64,000 nt of DNA from Eutreptiella sp. 'Long Island Sound 2002' (GCA_964036045.1 OZ038382.1:72960687-73024686), one strand, 5' to 3'; shown: positions 31,447 to 40,513, counted from the stretch's first letter. Notes: generated from the sequence alone by a model not told the origin. Numbers and translations: made by a program.

Positions 31447-34170
31447 TCAATTCGGCCAAGCACGAATACATGTGACCACCAACCTGTCTGGTGGGGCCCT
31501 CGTACGGCTTGGGCGCTGTAAATCAGCGGCCGAACTCGAAGCTTGGTCCTCATTTGGCTCCTGGGCTGGCCTGACCGCAGGAGGGGAGATCGACGGATCG
31601 GCCCTGGAAGGTGGCTGCTGAGGGCCGTAAAAGGCTGGATCTCGATTCACCACAGGTCTTTTTCCGTCGCTCTCCACCTGTCTGTCGGGTTTCGACAGAC
31701 AGTCTGTCAGGAGTACGCCAATCTCGGGGTGCTTCTTGAGGAAGTCGATGAACCCCTTGGTGTACCCATGGACAAAAGAATGGGCTGGTTCCCAGTTGTT
31801 GTGACTGGAATCAAAGCCCCTCCACTCACATAGAAATTCCCATTCGCCCTTTTCGTCACGTCTTGCCTCTAAAATCCTCTTGCGTTCGTACTTCCCCCCT
31901 TCGATGACCCGATCGGACAAAAATTTCGAAGTCCAAAAAAGGGGTTTAACCCGATCCTTGGGGGAGGGGATCTCTCTCTTGAGGCGATCGCCCGAAACTT
32001 CAATTTCTCTGCTGACATCCACACGAATCCTCCACCTGTTCTCACCTAGACGCGCTGTAACAGCGAATGGCCCCTCCCACAAGGGAAGAAGCTTATCATC
32101 TCCGTCCAGGGTGGTTTCGGATTTTCGAAGCCAAACTCGATCATCGACTTCAAAATTGTGGGGGTTTTTTCGGCCTTGATTCTGGACCCAAAGCCAGTCA
32201 GCTTGATGCTTATCGATTAATTTCGAGACAGTTTTTTCTGCTCGTTGGATTTCGTCCAAAAACATCGAAGCATCTTTACAAGGGCGAGGATTATTCAACG
32301 GCATGTTCCACCAACACTTCTTTCGTCCAAAGACAATTTCATTTGGAGAAAGGCCATGGTACAATGGCGTGTTGTGGTAACGGCGAAGCAATGCGAAGAG
32401 AACTTCAAGCCAATGGAAGTCTTTCTCACTGGCGAGCTCCTTACGAAGCATATTTATAATAGAGCGGCCGGCTCTTTCGCCAGGCAGCGCTCGATGTGAG
32501 TGGATTTCACATCTCAGGTGGTGGATTCCAAGGCGAGCACATAATTCCTTCCACCATTCGGAGGTGTACTCTTTGCCTGAGTCCGTAACCACCTCGGATG
32601 GGACGTCCCAACCTCCCATCCAGGTCTGCGCGCACCATTTGGCGGCAGCTTTGCCAGTCATTGACTCGACGTTGCAAGGCAACACCAGAATGTAGCCAGA
32701 ATGACGGCATTGTATAAGGAGCACTCCATTGACCTTTTTGTTGGTCCAATGGCACTCTTCGTCGTCGAGTTCACCAAGATGGAAAAAATCACTGGTGACT
32801 CTGTTAAAGAGGCGCTCCGGAATAGGGTGTGGCCTCAGATGGCCGTGTTTCTTCGCGCTGGGGGGCGTCGAGACAGCACATTGGGCACATCCGGCGGCTA
32901 CTTTCATACAATGAGTATATAGCCTTGAGCCGAACAACCTATGTTTAATCATCGACCATAATCTACGGCCATGTGCGTGGGGGGACTCCCATTTGTGCCA
33001 CCAGTTGAACACTCGGGGGGCCAGGGCGTCTGGTACGCACAATTTACCCTCCATCCACAGCTTCCCCCCATCCAACGAATATTCAGAAAAAATTCCATCC
33101 TTGTGAGCATCTTTGGATTTGAGATTCCCAAAGACCTCTTTAAACATGGAATCATGCAGATAATCGTTCGTCCAGTCACGGATGATAAGGGAATCTTTCG
33201 GCAGGGGTGGAGTTTTGGCCGGATCTCGACGCTTAATGCCCTGAATCAACCGAAATCCACTTACAGGTCGGGTATACTCGAACCGTTTCACACTCCCTGA
33301 GGAGGGATCGGTGACTTTCTCAACGACTTTCAGTGATTTGGTGATAATCTCATGGGCATGCGCCGGATCTGAGAAGGCCGTGATATCATGACACGGTAAT
33401 GCGTGCTGTTTAACAGAGCATTGCATGCATTCACGTCGAATGAGCTTCTTTTCTTCTTGATCCCACTCGATTACGACGTGGCGGTCCTGCTCCGTACCAT
33501 GGATGTTGGTACTTTGCAGCCCCTCTGAAGCGGGGTAAGCCCATCGGCTCAGAGCATCCGCTACCGTGTTGTGTTTTCCAGGCAAATATGACACATGGAG
33601 GTCAAACAGACTGAGAAATTCATGCCATCTGGCCCGTCGACCAGCTGGGCTCGCGATAGTATCAATGTGTTCGGTGGCCCAATACTGCAGAGATCGATGA
33701 TCCGTCAGGACCTCGACTCGATTGGTGCCAACCCACGATTGGTACTTTATCAGAGCGCAGATTATGGCATAAGTCTCTTGCTCACGCGGTGACCATTGCA
33801 TCTGGCGTGGAGCTAGCTTCCGAGACCAAAATGCAAGAGGGTAATGATCACCTGTGGCTTCATCAACCTGTTCAAGGACAGCTCCGATCGCGTACCTAGA
33901 AGCGTCGGTTCTTATGTAGAAGGGTCGGTCCAATTTCGGCACATGCAACGTGGCGACTTCGCAGAGGGCCGCCTTCAAGTGATGGAAGGCCTCCTCGCAC
34001 TCGTCAGTCCACTTGACACGAACCTTTGAACCTGCCTTGCCCGCATCTCTCCCTACCTTCAATAGTTCAGTGAGGGGGGCAGCAAATTTGGCATAACTCG
34101 GCACAAAAGTGTGGTAAAAATTGCAACAACCCAGGAATCCTCTCAATTCCGTGATCGTCTCAGGGCGCTT
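31447..34170 (-). CDS. Chromovirus RNase H - integrase - chromodomain segment
   Basis: Same frame as the RT segment, entered across a TGA at 34171-34173. It starts at the RT/RNase H linker motif LRGFLGCCNFYHTFV. RNase H follows (YIRTDASRYAIGAV, LTDHRSLQYW, KHNTVADALSRW). Integrase has an HHCC zinc-binding domain (HKWESPHAH ... CMKVAAGCAQC) and a DDE core (TSDFFHLGE, TDSGKEYTSEWW, GERAGRSI). The chromodomain (about 31.73-31.90 kb) reads YERKRILEARRDEKGEWEFL then WRGFDSSHNNWEP, with the aromatic residues expected for methyl-lysine binding. It ends in TGA at 31447-31449. Integrase inserts cDNA and the chromodomain probably guides target choice. Confidence 0.9.
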   Translation of the reverse strand, partial: KRPETITELRGFLGCCNFYHTFVPSYAKFAAPLTELLKVGRDAGKAGSKVRVKWTDECEEAFHHLKAALCEVATLHVPKLDRPFYIRTDASRYAIGAVLEQVDEATGDHYPLAFWSRKLAPRQMQWSPREQETYAIICALIKYQSWVGTNRVEVLTDHRSLQYWATEHIDTIASPAGRRARWHEFLSLFDLHVSYLPGKHNTVADALSRWAYPASEGLQSTNIHGTEQDRHVVIEWDQEEKKLIRRECMQCSVKQHALPCHDITAFSDPAHAHEIITKSLKVVEKVTDPSSGSVKRFEYTRPVSGFRLIQGIKRRDPAKTPPLPKDSLIIRDWTNDYLHDSMFKEVFGNLKSKDAHKDGIFSEYSLDGGKLWMEGKLCVPDALAPRVFNWWHKWESPHAHGRRLWSMIKHRLFGSRLYTHCMKVAAGCAQCAVSTPPSAKKHGHLRPHPIPERLFNRVTSDFFHLGELDDEECHWTNKKVNGVLLIQCRHSGYILVLPCNVESMTGKAAAKWCAQTWMGGWDVPSEVVTDSGKEYTSEWWKELCARLGIHHLRCEIHSHRALPGERAGRSIINMLRKELASEKDFHWLEVLFALLRRYHNTPLYHGLSPNEIVFGRKKCWWNMPLNNPRPCKDASMFLDEIQRAEKTVSKLIDKHQADWLWVQNQGRKNPHNFEVDDRVWLRKSETTLDGDDKLLPLWEGPFAVTARLGENRWRIRVDVSREIEVSGDRLKREIPSPKDRVKPLFWTSKFLSDRVIEGGKYERKRILEARRDEKGEWEFLCEWRGFDSSHNNWEPAHSFVHGYTKGFIDFLKKHPEIGVLLTDCLSKPDRQVESDGKRPVVNRDPAFYGPQQPPSRADPSISPPAVRPAQEPNEDQASSSAADLQRPSRTRAPPDRLVVTCIRAWPN

Positions 34171-35517
34171 TCACTTCTGAATAGCGACGAGCTTCCCTGG
34201 ACTGGGTCGTTGGGTGCCATTCTCAAGGAGAGAACCACAAAATTGGACTGATTTTAAAAATAGTTTTCCCTTCTTTGGCCCACAAATCAGCTGATTGGCA
34301 TCAAGAATGTCCAAAACCTGGTTCAGCTGCTTTTCATGTAGGGCCACCAGCTCGGTTTCGGTCAGTCCCTCCCCCTCTGTCGCGATGATTATGTCATCTA
34401 TGTACACACTCACGAAGGCACGAAGCTCAGGATGAGCTGTAAAAAGCACATCCTCCATCATTCTTTGAAAAAACGAAGGGGCATTCTTCAGGCCCATGGG
34501 CATGACCGTCCACTGGACTGGGCCACATGGCGTGCACATACAGGTGAGAGGTCGGCTGTCCTTCCTCAACGGCATTTGGTGAAAGCCGTGACGGAGATCC
34601 AGCACAGAAAACAAACGACCTCTTGCCCTCTTGGCGATTTCCTCCTCAATGAGGGGCAGGGGCTGTGAATCCGCCTTGGTTTCGGCGTTGAGGTTGCGAA
34701 AATCAACAACCATTCGCCAACCATCAATAGTGTTCTGGTCTGCAGGCGGCGGCTTCGGGACTGTGAAGGGTGCACAGCACCACTCGCTGGTCATACAACC
34801 CTCAAGCCAACCAAATTCCCTGAGATTTCTCTCGATTATTTTTCTGAGTATCTCATGTTTCTGTCCATGGTTCTCATAAGGACGCTGTTTCTTCGCCTTG
34901 TACCCTTCACGAAGCTCGATGAAGGCTTCACCGAACTGCCCACGGACAGGGGGGTTTTTGATCAACTTCCCCGAAAGGGTTGTGTCCTTCCGTTCCTCAA
35001 AAATCTTTTCTCTTTTTTTGGAACACAACTCAGTGTCCACCTGATCGCCAGGAATTACTGTCGAAAAAACTTTGGCGATTTCTTCGGCCTTGGCAGGAAG
35101 AATCTTCTTACGGATGTCCCTAAAAAGGTCCGTATCAACTGCCTCTTGAAGATAGGTGGGTCGGGTGTCGACATTCCAGAGATTCTCTTCGTGATCCAGC
35201 TCCTCGAAAGGATCTATGAAAGCTTCCACACGGGGTTTTTCATAAAAAACTCTGAATTTGCGGCGCGAAGAAAATTTTTTTGTCGTCCGTGCGCCGTAGA
35301 TTCTTTTGGATGTAGATGGTACTGGGGAAGGAGGAGACGAGGCGGATCCATTTGACGTTGGATCACCTTCGGCATCTGACGGACAAAAATCAGAAAAAGT
35401 AGATTCATCATCAGTACCACGCTCAACCTCAGATTCAGACCCAACACAGGAATCAGTACTAGAATCAGCAGAATCAGAGTCAGAAAGCTTTCCATCCACC
35501 AGGAATGCAAGCGAACT
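34171..35517 (-). CDS. Chromovirus reverse transcriptase segment
   Basis: An acidic Ser/Asp-rich linker (DSDSADSSTDSCVGSESEVE) opens the segment. The RT domain begins near 34.93 kb (KIIERNLREFGWLEG), with WCCAPFTVPKPP, the VVDFRNLN motif, motif A LFSVLDLRHGFHQ, the PMGLKNAPSFFQRMM motif, and the catalytic YIDD box (34393-34404) in FVSVYIDDIIIATEG. All key residues are present, so the domain itself looks functional. The frame is entered across a TGA at 35518-35520 and left at a TGA at 34171-34173, where Ty3/gypsy proteins usually carry Trp (AIQ-K-stop-KRPETITELR). Confidence 0.9.
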   Translation of the reverse strand, partial: SSLAFLVDGKLSDSDSADSSTDSCVGSESEVERGTDDESTFSDFCPSDAEGDPTSNGSASSPPSPVPSTSKRIYGARTTKKFSSRRKFRVFYEKPRVEAFIDPFEELDHEENLWNVDTRPTYLQEAVDTDLFRDIRKKILPAKAEEIAKVFSTVIPGDQVDTELCSKKREKIFEERKDTTLSGKLIKNPPVRGQFGEAFIELREGYKAKKQRPYENHGQKHEILRKIIERNLREFGWLEGCMTSEWCCAPFTVPKPPPADQNTIDGWRMVVDFRNLNAETKADSQPLPLIEEEIAKRARGRLFSVLDLRHGFHQMPLRKDSRPLTCMCTPCGPVQWTVMPMGLKNAPSFFQRMMEDVLFTAHPELRAFVSVYIDDIIIATEGEGLTETELVALHEKQLNQVLDILDANQLICGPKKGKLFLKSVQFCGSLLENGTQRPSPGKLVAIQK

Positions 35518-36630
35518 TCAGGGCCGCTGTGGCAGGGGACCTGTGTCGTCCCTGGCATACAGCTTAATCTTCCTGGGAAGTTCGATGTAATCTACACAAA
35601 TGTCTTGCAATTCCTGAAACCAAGGCTTGTCGTCCCACAAGGGCACAACTAAAATCGCCTGGGTTTTATCTTGCTTGATTTTGTGGATGACCTGCTGGAT
35701 TAAGTGAAACGGAGGATTAATCCATAACTTCTTGTCCCATTTATGGGTCCAAGCGTCGCGAAAGTGCTTGTCAAAACGCTTGTTCTCGCGGTTAGCAAAG
35801 GCATCATACTGTGGCCAAAAGGAATGGTGTTCATAAAAATATTCACAAATTGTATCGCGCCATTTGTCGACAACCCTGTAGGATGAAGAGTGCCAGCGCG
35901 AAGGGCGTCGTGGCTGGGAGTCCCTACGAAGACATTCTAACTCTCGGGAGTAATCGGCACTCCCATTCACCTCTGCAATGGTGACATCTTCGCCAAACTT
36001 TGGTGTAACCTTTTGCTTCAAAAATTCTTCTGCACTTTTAAACCCTGCGTGCAAAAAACGAAATTCAGGACGCTCCAAGGGACCTGACTCCAGCAAAAAA
36101 CAACGCCGATGACCTACGGGCGCCACCCTGTTCTTGCGAAGCCAAGGATGGCCCAAGTAAAGGTCATACTTTATGTCGGCACGATAGAAGTAGTCATCCT
36201 TAAGGATAACTTCCTCCACATTGCCAGCTTCCCAAAGGTCTTGAGCGACCAAATGAGTTGATATATAACAACCGCGTTGCCCACCTGCGAGAGAATGTCC
36301 AGAAACTCCCTCGAGGGTAACAGGATGAGGCGAATCAAACACGCAGTCGTCAGGCAAAAAGGAATTGGATTGGAGATTTACCTCCGATCCATTGTCACAC
36401 AAACAAGTGGCGAGGTGGAAATTGCCCTTGCAATCAGAGACCCACAGCTTTGTGACAAACTGACGGGCCCTGTGCTTGGACTGTACAGCAACCTTGTCCA
36501 CCACAACAGAAGGATCCGCTGCCGGATCCAGGGGAGAGGAGACAAGTGACCCTACATCAAGTAGTGGTCGAGATGGAATCTGGGGATCATGCCTGAAATC
36601 GCCTGGGGAGGGGCGATTTTCGTGGCTCCC
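35518..36630 (-). CDS. Chromovirus protease-like and Dam-like methyltransferase domain segment
   Basis: In the same frame as gag, after a TAG at 36631-36633. The first half resembles a retroviral aspartic protease but has CDNGSEVNLQS where D-S/T-G is usual. The second half (about 35.56-35.85 kb) reads YDAFANRENKRFDKHF, LWINPPFHLIQQVIHKI and AILVVPLWDDKPWFQEL. This is the pattern of the Dam-like N6-adenine methyltransferase domain known from DIRS-type retroelements, with NPPF as the catalytic-motif equivalent. It ends PLPQRP at a TGA, after which SSLAFLVDG continues in the same frame. Whether the methyltransferase is active is unknown. Confidence 0.72.
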   Translation of the reverse strand, partial: GSHENRPSPGDFRHDPQIPSRPLLDVGSLVSSPLDPAADPSVVVDKVAVQSKHRARQFVTKLWVSDCKGNFHLATCLCDNGSEVNLQSNSFLPDDCVFDSPHPVTLEGVSGHSLAGGQRGCYISTHLVAQDLWEAGNVEEVILKDDYFYRADIKYDLYLGHPWLRKNRVAPVGHRRCFLLESGPLERPEFRFLHAGFKSAEEFLKQKVTPKFGEDVTIAEVNGSADYSRELECLRRDSQPRRPSRWHSSSYRVVDKWRDTICEYFYEHHSFWPQYDAFANRENKRFDKHFRDAWTHKWDKKLWINPPFHLIQQVIHKIKQDKTQAILVVPLWDDKPWFQELQDICVDYIELPRKIKLYARDDTGPLPQRP

Positions 36631-39600
36631 CTAGGCGTTCTGACCTCCAGTGGCTGCGTTAACATTATGGAGACACCCTGATTCGTCGACCCACTCATCT
36701 TGGAGCGGATCATCTGCTGGATTCAAGGCATTTAATTCATAATCTCGGTCCGCATCGGACACCTGATCTGCACCTGAGACCTGATCCACACGATGGTTGC
36801 CCTTTCCACGTCCACGGCCACGGCCGCCGGATGATGGACCTCCACCCTCGCCACGCCCTCTGCCCTTACCAGAGGAAGGGGTTCCCGAAGGATTTCCCTT
36901 ACCTTTACCCTGGAATCCTAGAGCATTTCCCTTGTTTGCACCGGATTGAGGGGTTTGGCCTGGATTTCGATTTCCGCCTCCGGCGTTGCTATTGGGATTT
37001 TTCTGGCCGTTCGGCTGCCCACCGGAGCTGGATGGAGTCCGATTTCCTGTGCCTTGGGACCCGCCAGGGCCTCCTGGATTTTTGTTTCCACCGGAGGGGG
37101 TCGGATTCCCTTTTCCAGCCTTCCCACCGTGCACCTGTCTGTCATTCCTGTCTGAATTCTGCGAATTACTGATATTTTCACCAATCACCTTGTGATCGTA
37201 AGGAGACCATCGGTGATTATCAGTAGAATGCGACTTAGCTCGGTTCGTAGAACCTAAAAGAAGGCAGATGCTACAGTGCTGCTGAACATTCCGGGTGTCA
37301 TTCACCTTTTTGTTGCCTTTTTGGGCCCCATTTTGGGTGTTTTGCTGGGTATTCTTGTTTCCCCCCAGACCCTCATGGAAATTCTGGTTGGCGGCGTCGG
37401 CGAGCCGCTCAACCTCCTCCCAGAGTTCCTTCGGAGTGTACGAAAACACCCAGTTTTTGGCCCTCAGGCGATGGCCATGGAAGCTGACTCCCCTGTTGAG
37501 GACTTGGACAAACAAGTCCCGATCCTCGTGCTCATGAAACTTTATTTTCCACGTCTCTTCGGTGAATTTCACCTTAAAAAAGGACGTGGGGGAGCACTTT
37601 TGAAGTGCCTCCCTGACGGAAAACTTGTTGGCAGAGGCATCGAAGCCTTCCACCTCCGCCCACCAGGTCTTGACCTTTTCTTCGGACTGTTTGTTCCGAA
37701 GGGTGGCGGCAGTTTCTGAGGGGATCTTGTCAAAAATCAGACTTTTCAGCTCGGCACTAGAAACTTTTTCGCCTGAATGTTCAGCTTCTTCCACTAAATT
37801 CCAGAAGCGCTGTTTTTTGTCTTGCACTTCGTGCAAAATTAATCGCGAGAATGAAGGAAAATTCTTCAACATTTGGTGGTAGTGGTCCTCTGGCAGCCGG
37901 GATCCACGTACCTCCAACTGTTCCCACACCTCATCAAAGGTAAGGGGGGAACTTGTATCCTCGCGATCACTCCAAGTCCTGAGCCAAGTGTTGGCCGGCG
38001 GTCCCTCAAGGCAATCCAAGAGGGCCATCAGGAACTGATCATCTTGGAGTTTTTGAGTCTTAACCCACAGTTTAAATTCCCGCTGGAACTGAGGCCAACG
38101 TCGGGGGTTCCCATTATACTTCGGTTGCTTGGCAACCTGACGAAGTCGCAAGGAAGTAGGGTTAAGAAGCGAATCCAGCCCAACACCGGCCGTAATGGCA
38201 GACACCTTGGCGGCATCATTCGCCACACCAGCTCCGGCGAGGGTCTGGGCGAGCAACAGCTGGGCTAAGGTATTGGAGTCAGCAGCAGGAGGGGCAGTAC
38301 GGGAGGCAGTTCGCTTGGCATTCTGAGCCTCAGTCCTAGCCTTCGCCGTCCTACTCTCAGAACGAGAGATTTTAACCCTTTCCTTTAGCTTGGTCCTGCT
38401 GATCCTTGCATCGGTGGTCCTGGAGTCCACCGAAGGAGCAATTGAAAAAATTTCTGTCGCCTCCTCCGATGGCTCTGTTGCTTGTCCCACCGATGAGGCG
38501 CCCTCAGACCGCATGTGCGTCTTGAAAAGATTTTTTATTCCCAGCGTTTGAATGATGAGGTGCATTTGATCTTTCAGCTGTTGGAGCTCAGCATCTCGCT
38601 GGAATCTGCAGGAGCAGTCGTCAGGACAGTACATGCCGTGTCCTGAAGGGCCTGAGCAGGCTGTCGGACCGCTGATCTCGGTGGTCCGCAGCCAGGAGTC
38701 CACTTGGGGAGCTCCTTCAGCCCTGATTTCCAGGCTTGCCTGCCTGGCCGCCTCTAAAATTCCCTCCTCAACCGCGGCGGCTAGATCATCGCGGATGGAA
38801 ACAGGGGGATGAGGGGCGGATGGCCCGGGAACAGGTGCCCGGACCTTCTCCTTCGGGAAGGGGCTTGCCTCCCAGATCTGCAAAAAAATGGCAAAAGAGT
38901 CATCTTCTTGAGAACGCCACCACATCCTGGTATTAATTTCGTTCTGAAGGAGGAAAAAATATTCCGTTAAAAAATCAGAGGCGATTCTTTCTTGTTCGAT
39001 CAGCTTAGACGAGGCTAAGTAACAAAGGGCCTCAAGGGCCTCAAGGTTACGGGTCACTTCTGGGGACAAATGGTCGCCCCTGTGTGCCCAAGAGGCTGGT
39101 CGATTATAGCTAGGTACCTCACCTGGACCGCCCATCTCAATGTCGTTCAGATCGGCGTCAATGGTCTCAAATGTTGGACATGCGTAAGGAATGTTGGTAC
39201 CTGTCAGCTCCGTAAGCTCCACCGGAGCATTGCCATCGTCGTAGGCCGGCGGATTCCAGCTGCTCGATGGCCAGTTTCGACTGGGATGATGGTAATCTGG
39301 GTCCCCACAGCTGCTGATGTGCGCCCTTCTTGGGCAGCTTGGACTTGCGCAAGGCATTCCTCTCAAGGCCTTGTTCGCACAGCACCATGGCAGCGTAATC
39401 GTTACTTCTCCAGAAGCGGCGGGGTCTACGGGGCCGTACTGGGGAGCGGGCTGTGGATGGGATGCCACCGCAGCAGCATTCAGGTAGCCTCTGCTACCAT
39501 GAAAGTGCTGCCCTAGGTCGTGGATGGTGCCGGAGGGCTCAGGGCCGGCAAGACCAGGGGGGCAGTCACGCGAGGAGTCGACCCGAACGCTGCTGTTGGG

Positions 39601-39663
39601 GGCAGAACCGGATACACGGACACCAACGGAGGCAAGAGCGGCGACAACGGAGGCAAGATCCAT
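36631..39663 (-). CDS. Chromovirus gag
   Basis: A 1,010-residue frame. The first 54-55 codons lie in the 5' LTR and the primer-binding site is read as coding (HFHGSRGYLN). The capsid-like centre includes YNGNPRRWPQFQREFKLWVK and LMALLDCLEGPPANTWL. A zinc-knuckle-like segment CSICLLLGS...KSH...H lies at about residues 820-840, with atypical spacing. The C-terminus is Gly/Arg-rich (GGRGRGRGKGNHR), suited to RNA binding. It ends QNA-TAG, and protein-like sequence continues in the same frame (GSHENRPSPGDF). If initiation inside the LTR is not used, the next good start is Met near residue 91 (MPCASPSC). Confidence 0.85.
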   Translation of the reverse strand: MDLASVVAALASVGVRVSGSAPNSSVRVDSSRDCPPGLAGPEPSGTIHDLGQHFHGSRGYLNAAAVASHPQPAPQYGPVDPAASGEVTITLPWCCANKALRGMPCASPSCPRRAHISSCGDPDYHHPSRNWPSSSWNPPAYDDGNAPVELTELTGTNIPYACPTFETIDADLNDIEMGGPGEVPSYNRPASWAHRGDHLSPEVTRNLEALEALCYLASSKLIEQERIASDFLTEYFFLLQNEINTRMWWRSQEDDSFAIFLQIWEASPFPKEKVRAPVPGPSAPHPPVSIRDDLAAAVEEGILEAARQASLEIRAEGAPQVDSWLRTTEISGPTACSGPSGHGMYCPDDCSCRFQRDAELQQLKDQMHLIIQTLGIKNLFKTHMRSEGASSVGQATEPSEEATEIFSIAPSVDSRTTDARISRTKLKERVKISRSESRTAKARTEAQNAKRTASRTAPPAADSNTLAQLLLAQTLAGAGVANDAAKVSAITAGVGLDSLLNPTSLRLRQVAKQPKYNGNPRRWPQFQREFKLWVKTQKLQDDQFLMALLDCLEGPPANTWLRTWSDREDTSSPLTFDEVWEQLEVRGSRLPEDHYHQMLKNFPSFSRLILHEVQDKKQRFWNLVEEAEHSGEKVSSAELKSLIFDKIPSETAATLRNKQSEEKVKTWWAEVEGFDASANKFSVREALQKCSPTSFFKVKFTEETWKIKFHEHEDRDLFVQVLNRGVSFHGHRLRAKNWVFSYTPKELWEEVERLADAANQNFHEGLGGNKNTQQNTQNGAQKGNKKVNDTRNVQQHCSICLLLGSTNRAKSHSTDNHRWSPYDHKVIGENISNSQNSDRNDRQVHGGKAGKGNPTPSGGNKNPGGPGGSQGTGNRTPSSSGGQPNGQKNPNSNAGGGNRNPGQTPQSGANKGNALGFQGKGKGNPSGTPSSGKGRGRGEGGGPSSGGRGRGRGKGNHRVDQVSGADQVSDADRDYELNALNPADDPLQDEWVDESGCLHNVNAATGGQNA
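39488..39499 (-). other. Primer-binding site, initiator-Met tRNA
   Basis: Minus strand TGGTAGCAGAGG directly follows the LTR. It is complementary over 12 nt to the 3' end CCTCTGCTACCA found in vertebrate-type initiator tRNA-Met. Confidence 0.85.
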
Positions 39664-40032
39664 GCTGATTGTTATCCGGCAAAAAATCCCAGTCTATGAA
39701 GAAAATTGATGCGGATATTCCTAAGTACATCTGAGTGTCCATATCTATCTGAAAAGATTTATAAAAATCCGATTGTGAAAAAATATTTGGCCCATTTGGC
39801 TCCGGGCGCGCATCAGCGGCAATTGGCGATTCCGGGTAAATGATCGGAACGCGGCGGATTTACCATGAATGGACCGCGGAATCAGATCCGGCACATCAGA
39901 AATATATAGGTCTGATCCTGAGACTGAGCTGCGGGGCGGCGATTCCGCCGAAGCAGAGAAAATGACCAAAATGTAGCCAATCTGGGGCAGATCTGCGAAA
40001 ATCTGAGCAGATGGGGGTAAGCCGCACTTACA
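39500..40032 (-). repeat. Chromovirus 5' LTR (533 bp)
   Basis: TG...CA on the minus strand. Promoter and transcription start are expected inside but no unmistakable TATA box can be assigned. The gag ATG lies at 39663, 164 nt before the LTR end. Confidence 0.95.
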
Positions 40033-40037
40033 TGCCA
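40033..40037 (+). repeat. TGCCA target-site duplication, right copy
   Basis: Directly follows CTTACA of the LTR; matches 29228-29232. Confidence 0.88.
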
Positions 40038-40278
40038 CCGACGACACCGCGAAATGAAAAAACAGTCAGAATGCCACCTTGCTCTTCAACAAGGCTATCG
40101 CAAAATCAATCGTTGCAAGAATCAAGCAACGGAACATGAGAGGTACGGCAAAAAGGGCTTTCCTTTCTGTCGCAGCGCTCCAGCACAGCCAAGAAAGATC
40201 AAGCAGTCCAAAATGCAGACCTGCCGCGAAATGTATGGGATTGAACAACAACTCTTCACGAGCTTGGCGCATCCCTGA
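40038..40278 (+). pseudogene. Element C repeat protein, 3' part
   Basis: In-frame continuation of 28085-29232 once the chromovirus is removed. It is basic, with a compact Cys/His-like motif INRCKNQATEHERYGKKGF-PFCR, similar in layout to small C-x-C/H protist motifs but not assignable to a family. It ends LAHP-TGA. Confidence 0.55.
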
Positions 40279-40513
40279 TAACTCTTGCGAAGGAGACAAC
40301 AGCAACCTGGCATGGTACCTGGACGGCCTTGGAGACTTTGAACTAAGCACCACCGGTGAAGCCCGTGAATGGACGCTACCTGCTCGCAAACTAACGCAAG
40401 CAGAGGTCGGACAGATCGCATATACAAAGTCTGAGACTGAATATCTCATTCAAAATGGATACATGCGGCCTTGCAAATGTGGTAACAGTGTTCGCTGGAT
40501 TGCAGACATGTAA
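40079..40513 (+). CDS. Overlapping frame in element C, possible alternative C-terminus
   Basis: A 144-residue frame one register away from the 3' part of the element C protein. Its second half after about residue 65 is better protein than the first (LAWYLDGLGDFELSTTGEA, LTQAEVGQIAYTKSETEYLI, CKCGNSVRW). It may be a downstream exon or the product of a frameshift of the same gene rather than a separate start. No splice signal decides between these. The family is unknown. Confidence 0.3.
   Translation: MLFNKAIAKSIVARIKQRNMRGTAKRAFLSVAALQHSQERSSSPKCRPAAKCMGLNNNSSRAWRIPDNSCEGDNSNLAWYLDGLGDFELSTTGEAREWTLPARKLTQAEVGQIAYTKSETEYLIQNGYMRPCKCGNSVRWIADM

Larger units (their letters stand above)
29233..40032 (-). 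mobile_element. Element A: complete Ty3/gypsy chromovirus, 10,800 bp
   Basis: Two 533-bp LTRs, a 5-bp TGCCA duplication, a primer-binding site matching initiator-Met tRNA, a polypurine tract before the 3' LTR, and gag-protease-methyltransferase-like-RT-RNase H-integrase-chromodomain in that order. The integrase after RT/RNase H and the chromodomain define the chromovirus branch of Ty3/gypsy. LTR identity (two differences in 533) implies a recent insertion, yet the single coding frame has three internal stops. Insertion inactivated the element C gene. Confidence 0.95.

Noticed and set aside
34171-36633. Nuclear genetic code with UGA or UAG as tryptophan
   Set aside because: The F5/8C gene ends in TAG at a natural position, ORF2 ends in TGA within a TGATG overlap, and TGG is used freely. 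Mutation or local readthrough is simpler, though not excluded without homologues.
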